Origin: Macrobrachium rosenbergii
Lineage: Eukaryota > Arthropoda > Malacostraca > Decapoda > Palaemonidae
NCBI RefSeq assembly: GCF_040412425.1
Contig: NC_089762.1
Location: forward strand, 18,459,212 to 18,523,211
DNA: 64,000 nucleotides
Direction: 5' to 3'
Each line of letters starts with the position of its first letter. Within the stretch, counting starts at the first letter, position 1. Under the pieces are notes generated by a model, which was not told the DNA's origin, searched no databases, and saw nothing but the letters and a program-made list of their open reading frames with translations. The translations under genes and the position numbers were made by a program. Shown here one piece after another: positions 1 to 15,557 of this stretch.

Positions 1-1402
1 TTACGGCCTTCATTACATTTATGGAGCTTTCATTTCATTCCTCATCATATGCAGTCGAATTATCATTATATATTTGATGATTACTCGACGCAAAAGAAGA
101 AAGTGCCATCCTCAGATTTAGCAGTTCAAGATACTATAACCAAGGCTTCTTTTTAACTAGGAAGCACCCTGGGAGCAATTCCTCCATCCAACACCAAAAT
201 AATTTATTATTCTGAAGTCAAAAAACTGTTCATAAGCCAGGGAATGAGAAAAAAATTGATGTCATATTGTCGTTTTATAGTGTTCTTCTTCTTCTTCTTT
301 TAACGTGCCTTTTTTTTCCATTTTTGTATAGGGTAAGCACACTGCCTTCTTTTGAAGGACTTCGATTTGGCTTTGGGGTAGATCGAAGTCTCGATCGGAT
401 GCCCTGCCTGTCATGGCTTAGACCCCGGTAGTGTATGTGCATGTATTGTACCAGTCACCAACACCCTTTCTCCCAGCAGCGAAAATATTCATCCACTTAG
501 CGTTCGTTTTACAAAGAATAATAAAATATAGCAATTGCCTTGTCTTGTAGTGTTAATACTTTTTGTAACGAAACCTATAGCGTACCCAGATGCAACTGAA
601 AATCTGATTAACTTGCCAACCCTGCCACGAATGAATGAAATCCACTTGTAACTTTTGAGAAATTTAATGAACTGTCAAAATGGGGTGGAACACATCACCT
701 CCGTCCAACTTTAGCCGCTAAGGTAAAGATAAAATCATACTGCTAATAAATAAACTGGGCTCTCACACAAAGCAACCCGAATTTTCGGTATAAAAAAATC
801 TAGACTCAGTAAAACTGGATTCTGACCCTCTTTCACTGAAACCAGTTTAATCCAAAAGGAAATAGTGTGCTGAAACTGTTGTTAGAATATTTCTAATTGA
901 ATCAAATGTTGCCGCTACCGACTGCATTTATTGCTGGGCATATACTTTGAAAAGATCTTATAGGGATCCTGGATGTCTTCTTTCAAGTAAGCTGGTTGCT
1001 TATCCGTCCTTACATAAAGTAACATTCTAATGCCTAAAGATGCTCTTAGTATGAAAGTCTTATACGTAATTAGCCACACGGTTCTTACTTCTGTCTTATA
1101 TTTATATTAGTTGCATTGTAAATTCGCTCTATGCTTTGTTCTCTGGAGCCTCTTGACGGTGTGTCCCTCTATCCTCTCGTCTTCATTCACATTCCTACGG
1201 GCACTCTGGAAATTATGAGTTCCACATAAAATCGGTTCGATCAGTCTTGCATAAGTCACCTCCTGATTTGGAATTCTCTTCTTACCATTGCATTTCATAA
1301 AATATTTAAATTGACCTTTACGACGAAGGAGCTTTGCCCATGCATAAAAGTAAAGTCCACAAATTAGGCCACTTCACCTGGCATAATTACTGTATATCGT
1401 CC

Positions 1403-1406
<4 letters not shown>
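1..1406. other. AT-rich non-coding DNA, possible dispersed repeat
   Basis: No convincing gene. The stretch at about 298-500 starts with a CTTCTTCTT tract and T-rich leader, then contains the phrases AAGCACACTGCC and ATCGAAGTCTCGATCGGAT. It looks to me like a dispersed repeat seen in decapod sequence, but only one copy is in the window, so this rests on recollection. The rest is unremarkable AT-rich sequence. Confidence 0.3.
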
Positions 1407-1447
<41 letters not shown>

Positions 1448-1472
1448 CATACATATATGTATATATATATAA
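1407..1472. repeat. (TA)n / (CATA)n microsatellite
   Basis: TA dinucleotide run followed by CATA-type units and a short TG run. It borders the outer end of the left arm of the Penelope-like inverted dimer. Confidence 0.95.
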
Positions 1473-1914
1473 TGTGTGTGTATAACTAAATCACGAAAAT
1501 GTGGAATGTGATGAATATATAAATAAAGACAAAATCCACGAAGGAAAGAGAAACTATGGAGTGCTGCAAGGCCTTTTGAATTATTGTCCTTTACTTAGCA
1601 GACTGAAGAAACATAAAAATAAGTTTACAAAGAAAGCTTATATAAATGACAGATGGGGATTACAAAGGAAAAAATATGTACCTGGAATCCAACAGAATTG
1701 AAGATTTAGTAAAACTACCAAAACTGAGTTAAATATTTAAGAGATTTTACACAGGATTAGGATCAACCATTCAGAAGCAGGAACAGGACAATTAAAAGAT
1801 TATACAAGGAGGTGACTGACCACCAAAAAATGTCATAAAATTACTACTCAATAATTCACATTTTTTGTGAACAATAACAATTTTTGCACGATGAACATTT
1901 TTACAAATAAAAAA

Positions 1915-2330
1915 TTATATTAAACCTACGAATACATAGAAAATATATATAAGGTAACTAATTTGTAAGGCGGTGATTTTATCTTTTAGGTCATTCTTGA
2001 ACATTTTTCTAATACGGGAGTCCAAGTAATACATGCCAGGGCTAAGGTTAAAATTACAGCTGGAAGTAAGTTGTATAATAGCGGATTCCAAAAGATTTCT
2101 TGAAGAGAAATCTTTCGATCTGGCAGTCACTGAACTTTCAGTTCAATTTATCCTTTGAGAGTTTTCACTTAAATGAATGAATATAGGACTGGATGTTTGT
2201 CCAGTTTTGACAGAATACTTATGTTGTTTAATAAGTACATCTAAATCTTTGCTAGATTGGCCAATAGAAAAAGAGGGGCAGCCCATACATGGAATTTCAT
2301 ATATTATTATGTTGTTTTCTTTAGGGCTAT
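1915..2330 (-). pseudogene. GIY-YIG endonuclease fragment, minus-strand copy
   Basis: Read on the minus strand, this continues the element after the reverse-transcriptase fragment. The nucleotide sequence matches the plus-strand GIY-YIG copy closely, including the stretch encoding YIGQSSKDLD-like residues and the C-terminal LLESAIIQLTSSCNFNLSPG segment that carries the family's catalytic glutamate (ESAII). An in-frame TGA replaces the TGG of the plus copy near 2147 (INWTES in the plus copy). Only the last 71 codons (1915-2130) are open from a methionine. In intact Penelope-like proteins this domain nicks target DNA to prime reverse transcription. Confidence 0.7.
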
Positions 2331-2358
2331 TTTTTTTAGCATTCCTTTTAGTGTGTTA

Positions 2359-2556
2359 TTATAGGAAAAAATTAAGTTGACATTGAAAGATTTTAACAAT
2401 GGTTTTATTCAAATTAGAGAGTAAATCATTTACATCAATACCAGCAGGCAAAACAGCTAAAACATCGTCAACATATCTATACCACTTTAAAGGAATACAA
2501 ATGATATTAGGTAAATATCGTTTTTCAAAAAATGGCCCCAAACAAAACAGCAACAT
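2359..2556 (-). pseudogene. Penelope-like reverse transcriptase fragment
   Basis: A 65-codon open stretch reads through a reverse-transcriptase core: FFEKRYLPNI, then W-YRYVDD-VLAVLP, where the YVDD box (residues 28-31) holds the paired catalytic aspartates of the palm. The wording FEK-LP before W-RYVDD is typical of Penelope-like enzymes. A complete enzyme would need several hundred further residues upstream. These are absent because the copy is cut at about 2557, where the opposite-strand copy begins. Downstream, on the same minus strand, comes the linker and GIY-YIG segment of the same element. It is a dead fragment. Confidence 0.75.
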
Positions 2557-2557
2557 A

Positions 2558-2896
2558 ATAGATAAAATTCCATGTTTGGACTGCCCCGCTTTTTATATTG
2601 GCCAATCTAGCAAAGATTTAGATATACGTATTAAGCAACATAAGTATTCTGTCAAAACTGGGCAAACATCCAATGCTATGTTCATTCATTTAAGTGAAAA
2701 CTCTCACAGGATAAATTGGACTGAAAGTTCAGTGATTGCCAGATCGAAAGATTTCTCTTCAAGAAATCATTTGGAATCCGCTATTATACAGCTTACTTCC
2801 ACCTGTAATTTTAACCTTAGTCCTGGTATGTATTATTTGTACCCTTGTATTAGAAAAATGTTCAAGAACAACCAAAAGATAAAATCACTGACTTAA
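2558..2896 (+). pseudogene. GIY-YIG endonuclease domain of Penelope-like element, plus-strand copy
   Basis: The open frame from 2399 to 2896 encodes 165 residues, but only residues from about 54 on are sense. The first 53 are antisense to the minus-strand reverse transcriptase. The sense part holds CLDCPAFYIGQSSKDLDIRI, with Y66-I67-G68 (second half of the GIY-YIG signature), R77 and H81, and then HLESAIIQ with E126. These are the positions of the catalytic Arg and Glu of the family. The domain ends about 30 residues after the glutamate, as is usual at the C terminus of Penelope-like proteins. No reverse transcriptase precedes it on this strand, so it cannot act alone. Confidence 0.75.
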
Positions 2897-3297
2897 TTAC
2901 AAATTAGATACCTTATATATATTTTCTATGTTTAATATAATTTTTTATTTGTAAAAATGTTCATCGTGCAAAACCTGTTATGTTCACACAATAAAATGAG
3001 AATAATTGAGTAGTACTTTTATGACATTTTTTGGTGGTCAGTCACCTCTTTGTATAATCTTTTAGTTGTCCTGTTCCTGCTTCTGAACGGTCAATCCTAA
3101 TTTCTTTGTAAAACCTCTTAAATATTTAACCCTGTTTTGGCAGGTACATATTTTTTTCCTTTGTAATACCCATCTCTCCTTTATGTGAGCTTTCTTTGTA
3201 AACGTATTCTTATATTTCTTCAGTCTGCTAAGTAAAGGACGATAAGTCAAAAGGCCTTGCAGCACTCCATTGTCTCTCTTTCCTTCGTGGATTTTGT

Positions 3298-3415
<118 letters not shown>

Positions 3416-3537
3416 GTGTTTGCGTAAATACATAATATTTACAAAAAAATGTTGGATTTGCACGTAAACATATCACTACTAAGGAAATGAAGGCTATCTG
3501 ATCATTTCAGTGAGAATGGACCCGATTTGTCTAAAAA

Positions 3538-3976
3538 CGATCACGTCTGCCTGATAGTGAAAAATAAAATTAAAGCGCCATCTCTTGGGTGCTGCCAGTT
3601 TGCTTAAATGGGGAGAGAGATTTCAACGCAGCATTGTTAATGATCTTGCGCAAACAGTGTTGTCAGTGAAGTTTCTGAGGAATTTTCTTTACCCAGCATC
3701 CATCTGTCCATCTTACCAATATTAGTGACCGAACTACGTGAATATAAGCGTATCATGATCTCAAATCCAAACATGTATATATGCTCATATCTAAGTTCTG
3801 CATCGTTGAAGTGTGTGCAAAATAAAAATCATTTATATATGCAAATGTACGTCTCATTCTTTCCGTCTTCCTGTTATTATCCATTTATAGCTCCGTAAAC
3901 ACGCACACAGTAAACATACATACATATATATACATATGTATATATACACACATACAGGATACATACATACTCACAT

Positions 3977-4048
<72 letters not shown>

Positions 4049-4240
4049 ATATACTGATCCTGGTTAGTTGGACAGATGGATACTGGATAAAGAAAATTCC
4101 TCAGAAACTTCACTGAGAACAGTGTTTGCTCAAGATCATTAACAATGGTGCATTGAAATCTTTCTCCGCACGTAGGCAAACTGGCAGTACTCTAGAGATG
4201 GCGCTTTGATTTTGTTTCCCTATCAGGCAGACGTGATCGT
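3538..4240. repeat. Inverted pair of a ~180 bp dispersed sequence around a (TA)n array
   Basis: The left arm (3538-3717) and right arm (4058-4240) are reverse complements with scattered mismatches. Shared words include CGATCACGTCTGCCTGATAG, AAAGCGCCATCTCT and AGTGAAGTTTCTGAGGAATT. The spacer of about 340 bp holds unrelated AT-rich sequence and a long (TA)n run at 3978-4046. No coding content is recognisable. Confidence 0.85.
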
Positions 4241-4341
4241 CTTCGCTTTGCCAGAGTAAAGATTAGTGGATATTTATGCATTTCAAGTCTATTCAAACTG
4301 AAATTCCATGGAAGAGATATGTCATTACTACCAAAACTATG

Positions 4342-6558
<2,217 letters not shown>

Positions 6559-7111
6559 TTATTTCTTCGTCTTCTTCTCATTAGCTTAATGCCTGGTCAG
6601 AGGTCGCTGATTTTAATGATCCTTTTGCAGATGATTCTGACAATCATTGAAAGGCTAATTTTATCGTTTGTCTAGGGAGTTTTTCACTGACGTATTCCCT
6701 TTCTGACTCCAACCCTCCCTGTTTATCCGGGCTTGTGGATGATAAAAAGCATAATCATTGCTATGAATACCCATGCAAAACTAGAAACCATAAACTTGGG
6801 AGAAATGCATTGGCAGAGTTGCATTTTTATATGAAACATTTCCGCGATGCTTCACGGAAAGAAATTTCAGAATCGTCTTAGTTTTCACCTCTCCTAAATC
6901 ACCTCTATCACCTTTTTTTTTTTTTTTTTTTTCAGAATCCAGGTCAAGGGAAATCCTGATCCGTACCTGGCATTTCTCGAACTTAATCTAAGGAGGAAAA
7001 CTTATTATTGTAGAGACCTCTGTTAACAGAAAGAAACTTACATCTTGTTTCAAAAAAATAGATTGAAAATGATAACTGATAAATACAAGTTTTTCTATTA
7101 GCCCATTTTTC

Positions 7112-7346
<235 letters not shown>

Positions 7347-7353
7347 ACAGTAT

Positions 7354-7360
<7 letters not shown>

Positions 7361-7420
<60 letters not shown>

Positions 7421-7451
7421 ATACATATACAGATATATACTGATATATACA

Positions 7452-7488
<37 letters not shown>

Positions 7489-7597
7489 TATTGATAGATA
7501 TATATAAATATATATAAATATATTGACATTTACTTTAATATGAAATCTAAAGTGGAATATAGGGCTGTTAAGAAATGGTTGAAAATAATAAGTTTTG

Positions 7598-7690
<93 letters not shown>
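7361..7690. repeat. (CT)n then (TA)n compound microsatellites
   Basis: (CT)n at 7361-7418, short (TA)n at about 7452-7484 with degenerate TAAATATAT units, and (TA)n at 7602-7684 ending in CACACA. A short non-repetitive gap lies at about 7520-7600. Confidence 0.95.
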
Positions 7691-10252
7691 ATATATATAT
7701 TCACAGTTTCTCTTGTCATTGAAGCAGATTTTATTTGAGTCCTTGAATGTTGTGCAGAGTCTATTTACGTGGAAGAGATCCACCTCCCCGAAGACTACCA
7801 CACCCTTGTTGGTTCATCTGCCTTGGCAGACTCTTCGTGCCATCCTTTTATTATGGACGAAGGAGAGTCCCTTCCCTTATTAGCCAATGGTCACCTCATC
7901 GACAAACTCTCTCACTCTCCTGCTCTAGTCATTCGGCAACGATGCCGGGCGTTCGTATCTCTGGAAGATCCGCGGAGCATCCCTAATCATCGCATCGGCT
8001 CATCTCGACCTTTCTATCATCACGTGAGAGATTTAAAAAAAAAAAGAAAATGAAAATCAACCTTCATCGTTTGCACTTCGCAGCGATCATCGCTTGGCGT
8101 TCTACTTCATTGGCTCCGCCACATGTTTGTTATTCGCTCAAGAAAAACAAAATGACTTTTTCGGAGAACTTTCTATTTTTTCTGTCTGCTCTTTTGGTGT
8201 TTGCGCTAAATTCATTTATTTAATAATGAATATCTGTACTTATGCATTACTAAATTAGCTTCTATCTGATTCCGTAGCCTTTTTTTCATATTGAGACTCG
8301 TTCGTGATTGTTGCAGTTGTCCACATGCTTATGTATTCAAATTAACTGTTACCTGAATCTTCAATTTTCTCGGTGTTGGTGTGGGAAGATAATAGAAGCC
8401 TGTGTTGCTTACATAATTGCGACATCACAGGGTCTTTCACCACCTTGCGACTCTACTCTTGTACCAAATTAACTTGGAATGCGTTAATAGTCTGCCACAC
8501 TTTGACAATGATGTGTAGATCAGATTTTGTATTTTAGTGATCTCAGTAAGATTTTTTTTTTTTTCAGTTATTTGAGGAGCATTTTCGCCGTATGGTTTTG
8601 CAGAAAGTTTTTCTCTCAGATGTCTGAAGAACCACTGTTTTGTTAGTTATCTGAAGAGCACCATTTTCTTTTAACTGTCCGAAAACAGTATTTATTTCTC
8701 TATTGTTACAGATTCATTTTGCTTTTATTCAGGAACAGTTACTTTTCAACATAAATTTTGTGCAACAGGAGAAATACCATGGAGATGAGCCGCGTACAAT
8801 ATCCGTCATTGTATGAATATCACCTTCATATCGTTATTAAAGCCCTTTGGCAGAAGAGACGAACGTGCGTTTATTTCGTGTCCTTCCTCTTACAAAGCGC
8901 TTAACCACAAATACACGCAGTGCTAAAACAACAATGTCATAGAAATGGCTGAAAAGATAACCTCGTTCATTTTCCAGTCCTTTGGTCTGTTGTTTAATTC
9001 GCTCTTAATGATTTCCGACGCTTATCTAGAACACACTGGACAAGGAGAAAGTAAAAGATAACAAGAAGATGACCTCCAGGCAAAGGTTATCCAAATACAG
9101 AGTAACAAACGCTGTTCTTTTTTATGCGCCAAAGCATCTTGTGATGCCCCGGTGTGCGTCCTCGGGCGTGAAATGTGTCTCTGAGTCTCAGACACATGTA
9201 GGTGAATGTTTGAGCAAGGTGTCTCTTCACGAATAATAAGTTGGAGATTATTATCGTGAATGTCTCTTCAAGACTGTTTCTATATTCTCTTTGCCGAATA
9301 AGATAATAAAAAAAAATGACGTATGCTTTCCTTCGTCAGCTGATCTTGTCTTCAAAGAAAAACATTCCCTTCATCTGCTAAGTAATGTATCCTAAGCAGT
9401 AGGGTTAGCAAGAAAGGAATGATGGCATTCGGAATTTACTGTTAACGAAGAGTGCCTTATGGTTCCTCATCGTATAAGATAAGAGGATATTTGAGAGGGT
9501 TCTCGCGTGTTATTCCTTGAGTGGTTTTATTCATGAATTTCTTGTAGAAACTTTTTTGCTATTCCCTCCTCACATGAGGAAGGAGCCTGACGTATAAATT
9601 ACCCGGGTTGATTAGCACAACCTTTCTAGAGCCGCAGCATCCTTCAGAATCTAATTGTCTGGTCTTTCCTATATATTCCTACTAGATACTTATTACGTGC
9701 CATATCTAGAAAGAGAGAGAGGAGAGAAGATTACCCTTATCTCGGGCTCTCCTTACTTGGCGACTCTACGGATGGAATCCTGCTCCGAATTCCCGCGGGG
9801 AATCAATAAAGAATGAAATCGTGAACTGCTTTGCATCTTTATTGCAAACTCCACAATTTTTTTCATCTTTGCGAAACAATATGAAAGCAAATATATAACG
9901 GACGCCTTTCCGCGCTCGACCAAGCACGTCTGATACAAGTCCGAGATAAGTGTGCTTGTTACCAGTCACAGAAAGAAAAGCAAAGAAGAAAACGATCTCA
10001 GAAGACACCCAGCATTATTTAGGCCGACTTTTGCACTTTTTCCTTTGGGAAATAAGCGAATAAAGCAAAGTGGAAAGTTTCGTGACCTTGGTGCAGCACA
10101 AAAAGTCGTGTTTCTTTACTGTATTTATGAATGTAAAAAATACGAATATTTTAATTTTAAAGAAATGATGGAAATGTTACTACCTTGATAATGGCTTGCA
10201 AACTGCAGTTAAAAGACATCTTACAATAAATACGACTGGAATCTAAGTTTTT

Positions 10253-10253
<1 letters not shown>
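7691..10253. other. Non-coding DNA, no gene recognised
   Basis: A somewhat GC-richer patch at 7770-8010 gives overlapping open frames in two phases (7747-7986 and 7769-8053), neither with a recognisable domain. Near 9173-9275 there are two adjacent small hairpins (TGTGTCTCTGAG/TCTCAGACACA and CACGAATAATAA/ATTATTATCGTG). Nothing else stands out. Confidence 0.45.

Positions 10254-10322
<69 letters not shown>
10254..10322. repeat. (TA)n microsatellite
   Basis: Nearly pure TA run followed by CATACATACA units and a short GAGAGA stretch. Confidence 0.96.
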
Positions 10323-10326
<4 letters not shown>

Positions 10327-10479
10327 ACCATATACATACATACATATATATTTAGAGAGAGAGCGACAGAGAAAGAGAGTTTTGTCATTTATACACTCGT
10401 AACTATTTTCTATTCAATTATCGAGACTAAGTTATCACTTAATACCGAATTCACTGTTCCTTGGGAGTAGCTTACAAGA

Positions 10480-10640
10480 AGCCTGATGGTGAATTCGCCA
10501 GCGACCGTCACTGTTATTTAAATCAACGGCCTAGGTCCGAATCCTGACTAGGTAGATGCAAGTATCAGGTATAATTCCCTTTGGGCATATCTATATATAT
10601 TATTCCCAAGCGGTACCTAATTCGGTATCAAGTTATACAT
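10480..10640 (+). mobile_element. tRNA-headed SINE fragment
   Basis: The box-B match GGTCCGAATCC lies at 10533-10543. A weak box-A candidate lies about 43 bp upstream (TGGTGAATTCGCC), the spacing expected of a tRNA promoter. The tail contains TTATTCCCAAG, also present in the 62.4 kb element, then AATTCGGTATCAAG and a (TA)n run. No clear target duplication seen. Family unnamed. Confidence 0.5.
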
Positions 10641-10655
10641 ATATGTATATATACA

Positions 10656-10656
<1 letters not shown>

Positions 10657-10735
<79 letters not shown>

Positions 10736-10804
10736 TATATAAGAGGAACTTCTCTCAGTTTTAATGGCAATGTCCAACTATGTAAATATTTGCCTATGAT
10801 GTGT

Positions 10805-10857
<53 letters not shown>
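10657..10857. repeat. (TA)n and (CT)n microsatellites
   Basis: (TA)n at 10657-10732 bounded by ACAGTATA on both sides. (CT)n at 10804-10856 follows after about 70 bp of unique sequence. Confidence 0.96.
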
Positions 10858-10859
<2 letters not shown>

Positions 10860-11317
10860 GTTGACCAGATATATAAGAATGTTTCTTAACAGCAATTCCT
10901 TGAATGAGGGTCATTATCATTCTCTTGCTGTGTTTCGCTGCGTCATTCATCTGACGGCGTAATATCATTCATTAAGAATGTTGGGATGTGCGGGCGGATG
11001 TTGTGACCATTGATCTTTCATTAAATGCACATATATCAACAAACATGGTTTGTTTTTATCCATTCTACGTTTCCATAATTCATATATCTGATTACAGACT
11101 GACAATGATGATGCTGTAATTAGTTTGCTTATTTCCATGTAAGGGTTGCGAGTACCTTTTAGAAGAGTGCTTTTGGTTATTGTAGTTGTAAAATTAAAAG
11201 CAAAATGTTGTAAATAAACAAGGGAAAAGATAAGATTTAAAATACTACATGTTATACGTAACATACTCATAAATATGTGTCAAAAATAATAGAGACAAAA
11301 CGGCATCAGCTCCAAGT

Positions 11318-11319
<2 letters not shown>

Positions 11320-11388
<69 letters not shown>
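11320..11388. repeat. (CT)n microsatellite
   Basis: Pure CT run of nearly 70 bp. Long polypyrimidine tracts of this kind can adopt triplex structures. Confidence 0.97.
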
Positions 11389-11390
<2 letters not shown>

Positions 11391-12990
11391 CGCTTTAATT
11401 TACCGCGTCCGCCAACTGCTTCTGGAAAAGAAACGAAAGATATTATGAGATTGTTTACCTGCGATACATCTAATTTGCAAAGGCTGTGCACATTGCCAAA
11501 GTATACATGTCAAGGCAATCAACGATGTTTGTTCTTTCACTAGAGTGAAGGCATTAAGAGAGATCGGAATGCCCGTCGCGGTTTTTTTTCCTCTTTTTCT
11601 CCTTATTTTCAGGAACGCACAGTGACTCTCGACTTTTTCGAAATTCTTATCTGGTGCTGTTGTGAGACAGATATCATGGTTATCAGCTTCTTTTAGGAAG
11701 CCCATATATTTTATGATGATAAATTAGATTACGGAGTATATAACAATAAGTTGTAGTAAAATTTGTCTTATGCAATGCAAGAGTAAATCGCCTATGATTA
11801 TTTTCGTTAATCGCTGGATTATACCCAGCATATGACAACCGAGATAATAAACTGAGTGATTCTTTATATGATTCTGTCCTGTTTAATGAAGGTCATACCA
11901 ATTATAACACTACGAAGAATTACGGTTTATTATTTAGTCATTTCATCAAGTGATTCCAGCTTCTTGTATGGTGTAATGATAGAATTTACGAGAGCTTATT
12001 ATGCGTGTATTTCTATATATACATGTGTACTCCTGCTGGTAATTATGGTAGAGGTTAGAAATTGGTTTCAATGGAAATCAGTTAGTAAAGAAGCAAGATG
12101 TCGAAGTAAACAGTATAAAAATTTGTTATGCAAAAAAGTGCAGTATTTCTGAGAGTTCAAAAAGAAAACATTAATGTCGTGATGTAACAGACTCGACGGG
12201 AAGGAATTCATTATAATTTCCTTGAGGATCAGCCAAGGCTTTAGATGAAAGACTTCTGTCGAAATTCCGATTATTTGGGTTCAATATTAACATAGAGACC
12301 TTTAATGAATAACTTTGCTCGCCACTTATAATTGTCAAATTTCCTGGAGCAAATCTCTCGGAAAGGCTCTCGTCTTTTATGGCCCTTCTGCTTTGTCATG
12401 GCCAAGGGCTTTGTTTAAGCAGATATGTTTAGCTCTGCTGTTTACATGAAGGTTTCACTCAAGGATAATCTCGTTCATTTCCAAGACAGCTAAGAACAGG
12501 AACGCAACGAATCAGGTAATTATAGATTAAACTCAATGAATCAGGCTATTTTTAAAGTTAACGCACCCCTATAGATACAGAATAGTTAAGATTATATCAG
12601 ATTAAGATTAAAAGAGAGATTAAAAGACAAACAGATGTAAAGCGGCTGAGAATCTTAGGAAATGAATCTCCTTGCCCTTGATTCGAACTTAATGGGAAAT
12701 TTATGGCTAAGATATATAAGGGCCATAATAATGTTTATAAATTATGTAAATGTAAAAAAACCAGCATGCTTCCAAAATGTGTGCATCGTGTGCATATACA
12801 GCTGTATACATTATCATAATTGTTAAATATTATAGTGGACCTTCCATCTCATATAAGTTTAATTTTGAAAGAAAACTTAAATTTTAAATAAATTTGAATA
12901 ATTCTTTTGTTACTAAGATTCATTTCATATAGTTACATATTTGATGTTACTATTAAAAATATTTTATATATAATATATAATTATAAAGTT

Positions 12991-12995
<5 letters not shown>
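11389..12995. other. Non-coding DNA, nothing recognised
   Basis: Unremarkable sequence with short chance open frames. The 98-codon frame at 11856-12152 has no motif I recognise and no flanking signal. Confidence 0.5.
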
Positions 12996-12998
<3 letters not shown>

Positions 12999-13076
<78 letters not shown>

Positions 13077-13087
13077 TTATATATATA
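12999..13087. repeat. (TA)n-(TG)n-(TA)n compound microsatellite
   Basis: TA run, then a TG run at about 13036-13057, then degenerate TA. The same TA-to-TG layout recurs at 16.6, 48.8, 54.25 and 62.6 kb. Confidence 0.95.
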
Positions 13088-13687
13088 AGCGTAGCTTCTG
13101 TGATCAGGCTTTGTACTATATACTAATTATAAATAGTAGGTTACCATGATGCTGTATATGATGGGTTGGCCGAGTCTGTTCATAGAGGACTATTGTATTA
13201 TGTTTTTATATTTGTTGGATACTAATTCATTTATTTGATTTATTTAATTTTTTTTTCATATTAATTTTCTTATGTTTTGGTTGAATATTAATTATTATAT
13301 CACTCATATTTTATTAATGTAGTGTGCGACGTAAATACTTTGTAAAATTTCAGACTTGTTTACTAATAGAATATATATATTCAAGCCCCCACCAGTACCC
13401 TTCAATGATATTAAAATGAGTCCTAATGATGAACGATGGCTGTGGCTCATCACTATTCCAGATTTTGCTTTCACTGACCACATTACTTTGTGTATGCAAA
13501 AAGCAGTTCAAGTTTATACATGAGGAGATAAAAGTTGAGGCTTCGTAAATCTTGAACTGTATTGTCATCACACCAAGTCTACACATTATGAGTTATTGAC
13601 TACTTTAACTTTGATTGTATATTACACTTTAGCAGATTGTGTTTAATAACCGAAAATTTTCTAAACTTCCTTTTAAATCATTTAATA

Positions 13688-13688
<1 letters not shown>

Positions 13689-13748
<60 letters not shown>

Positions 13749-13787
13749 TATACATACACTATATATATACTGTATATACAATCATTT

Positions 13788-13869
<82 letters not shown>

Positions 13870-13955
13870 ATATTTATATATATATATATATATAAACACA
13901 CATATATATATACTGTATATATATATGTGTATACATGTATATATATATATATATG

Positions 13956-13997
<42 letters not shown>

Positions 13998-14125
13998 TGT
14001 GTGTGTTATTATATATATATATACATATATATTATATATATATATACACATACTAGCATATATATGTATAATTTGTGTTATATATATATATATACATATA
14101 TATATTATAAACAAGTATATAATGA
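13689..14125. repeat. Degenerate (TA)n block
   Basis: Several long TA runs (13690-13742, 13793-13866, 13960-13994 and others) separated by short words such as TACATACACTATAT, ACTGTATAT and GTGTGTT. The apparent 247-codon frame through it is a repeat artefact. Confidence 0.95.
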
Positions 14126-14138
14126 CAACTGATGCACT

Positions 14139-14142
<4 letters not shown>

Positions 14143-14203
<61 letters not shown>
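14143..14203. repeat. (CT)n microsatellite
   Basis: Pure CT run ending directly before the 139 bp tandem repeat block. Confidence 0.97.
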
Positions 14204-14205
<2 letters not shown>

Positions 14206-14233
14206 GTTAACATAGTTGCTTCAGTTAATTGCC

Positions 14234-14650
14234 CAGCATTTTTGACATTTTATATTTCACCCCTTCTCACCCACTCAATCCTGTTGAGACTGAGCTTGAA
14301 ATTAAGGGCCATCGAGAGTGTCAGTGTTCAAGTGAGTGCCTTCGAAAACTATGGATTAGACACTAATATCTGTCATTTTTGACATTTTATTTTTCACCCC
14401 TTCTCACCCCCTTCCTGTCAGGGCTGAACTTGGACTTAAAGGGCATCGGGAGTGTCACTTTTCATATCAGTGACCTCGAAAACTATGGATTAGATACTAA
14501 TATCTATCGTTTTCGGTTATTTTTGCATGACACCCCCTTCCCACCCTCACCCCCTTTGGTGCCAGTGATGTCTTACCCCAACAGTATTTGGTTGAAATTA
14601 CTCAATTCATTTCAGAGTTATGCTGGAACATGCACACATACAATGCATAC
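14234..14650 (+). repeat. 139 bp tandem repeat, 2.5 units, likely retroelement tail
   Basis: Unit 1 starts at about 14235 and unit 2 at about 14374. Both open with TTTTTGACATTTTAT and contain CACCCCTTCTCACCC and GAAAACTATGGATTAGA. A decayed third unit follows (CACCCCCTTCCCACC at about 14531). The block ends with ATTCATTTCAGAGTTATGCT and then CACACATACAATGCATACAT, grading into the (TA)n run. A tail of that kind feeding into a microsatellite resembles the 3' end of RTE-like non-LTR elements (inference). Confidence 0.7.
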
Positions 14651-14698
14651 ATCCATTTTTATATATATAGATATCTATTCATATATATACATAAATAA

Positions 14699-14805
<107 letters not shown>

Positions 14806-15250
14806 TGCCTGAAAAAATATAATGAAATACATATTGACCTGCAGAGAAATATAATCTGGATCTTCCTCAAATAAATTAACCAAAACGCAAACACCATAAT
14901 CCTCCTAATTCTATATCTATTTTGTCTCTTCCTTTGTACTCCTGTTTTAGTGATTAGATGAGCAGGTAGAGGGTGTCACAACATTGCTCTGAGGCTTAGC
15001 CGTCTCTCAAGTACATTTATCGAAGGGACAATATCTCCAGCAAACTGTTAAGTAAGGATCAAGGAAGGGAATTAAAGTTTTGGGACGGTTGTGTGTGCTG
15101 TTTGTCTCCTTTCACTGTGGCCCGCGATTAAGACATACTACGAGTACTTGGTAGGAACGAATAGGAAAACTGAAGAAAAATACTAAATTAAAAATGGGAT
15201 AAATACGTTCATTCTAAAAGTCATTCAAAGGACTCTTTTTCATTGGGAAT

Positions 15251-15409
<159 letters not shown>

Positions 15410-15446
15410 ACTTTATCACATACACAATTGTTCTGTGCATTAGTAG

Positions 15447-15557
15447 AATTACTAAAGGACCTCATTCAAACTGGATGATATCTAATGGAGTATTTATTCC
15501 GAAAAATTCAAAATAAATACTCCATTAGATACCATCAGTTTGAATAAGTACTTTAGT

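Noticed and set aside
2399..2560. N-terminal 53 residues of the 165-codon frame as part of the GIY-YIG protein
   Set aside because: This part is antisense to the minus-strand reverse transcriptase and joined only by the inverted junction.
7747..8053. GC-richer open frames that could be a coding exon
   Set aside because: Two overlapping phases are equally open and neither shows a domain, clear splice pairing or conserved motif.
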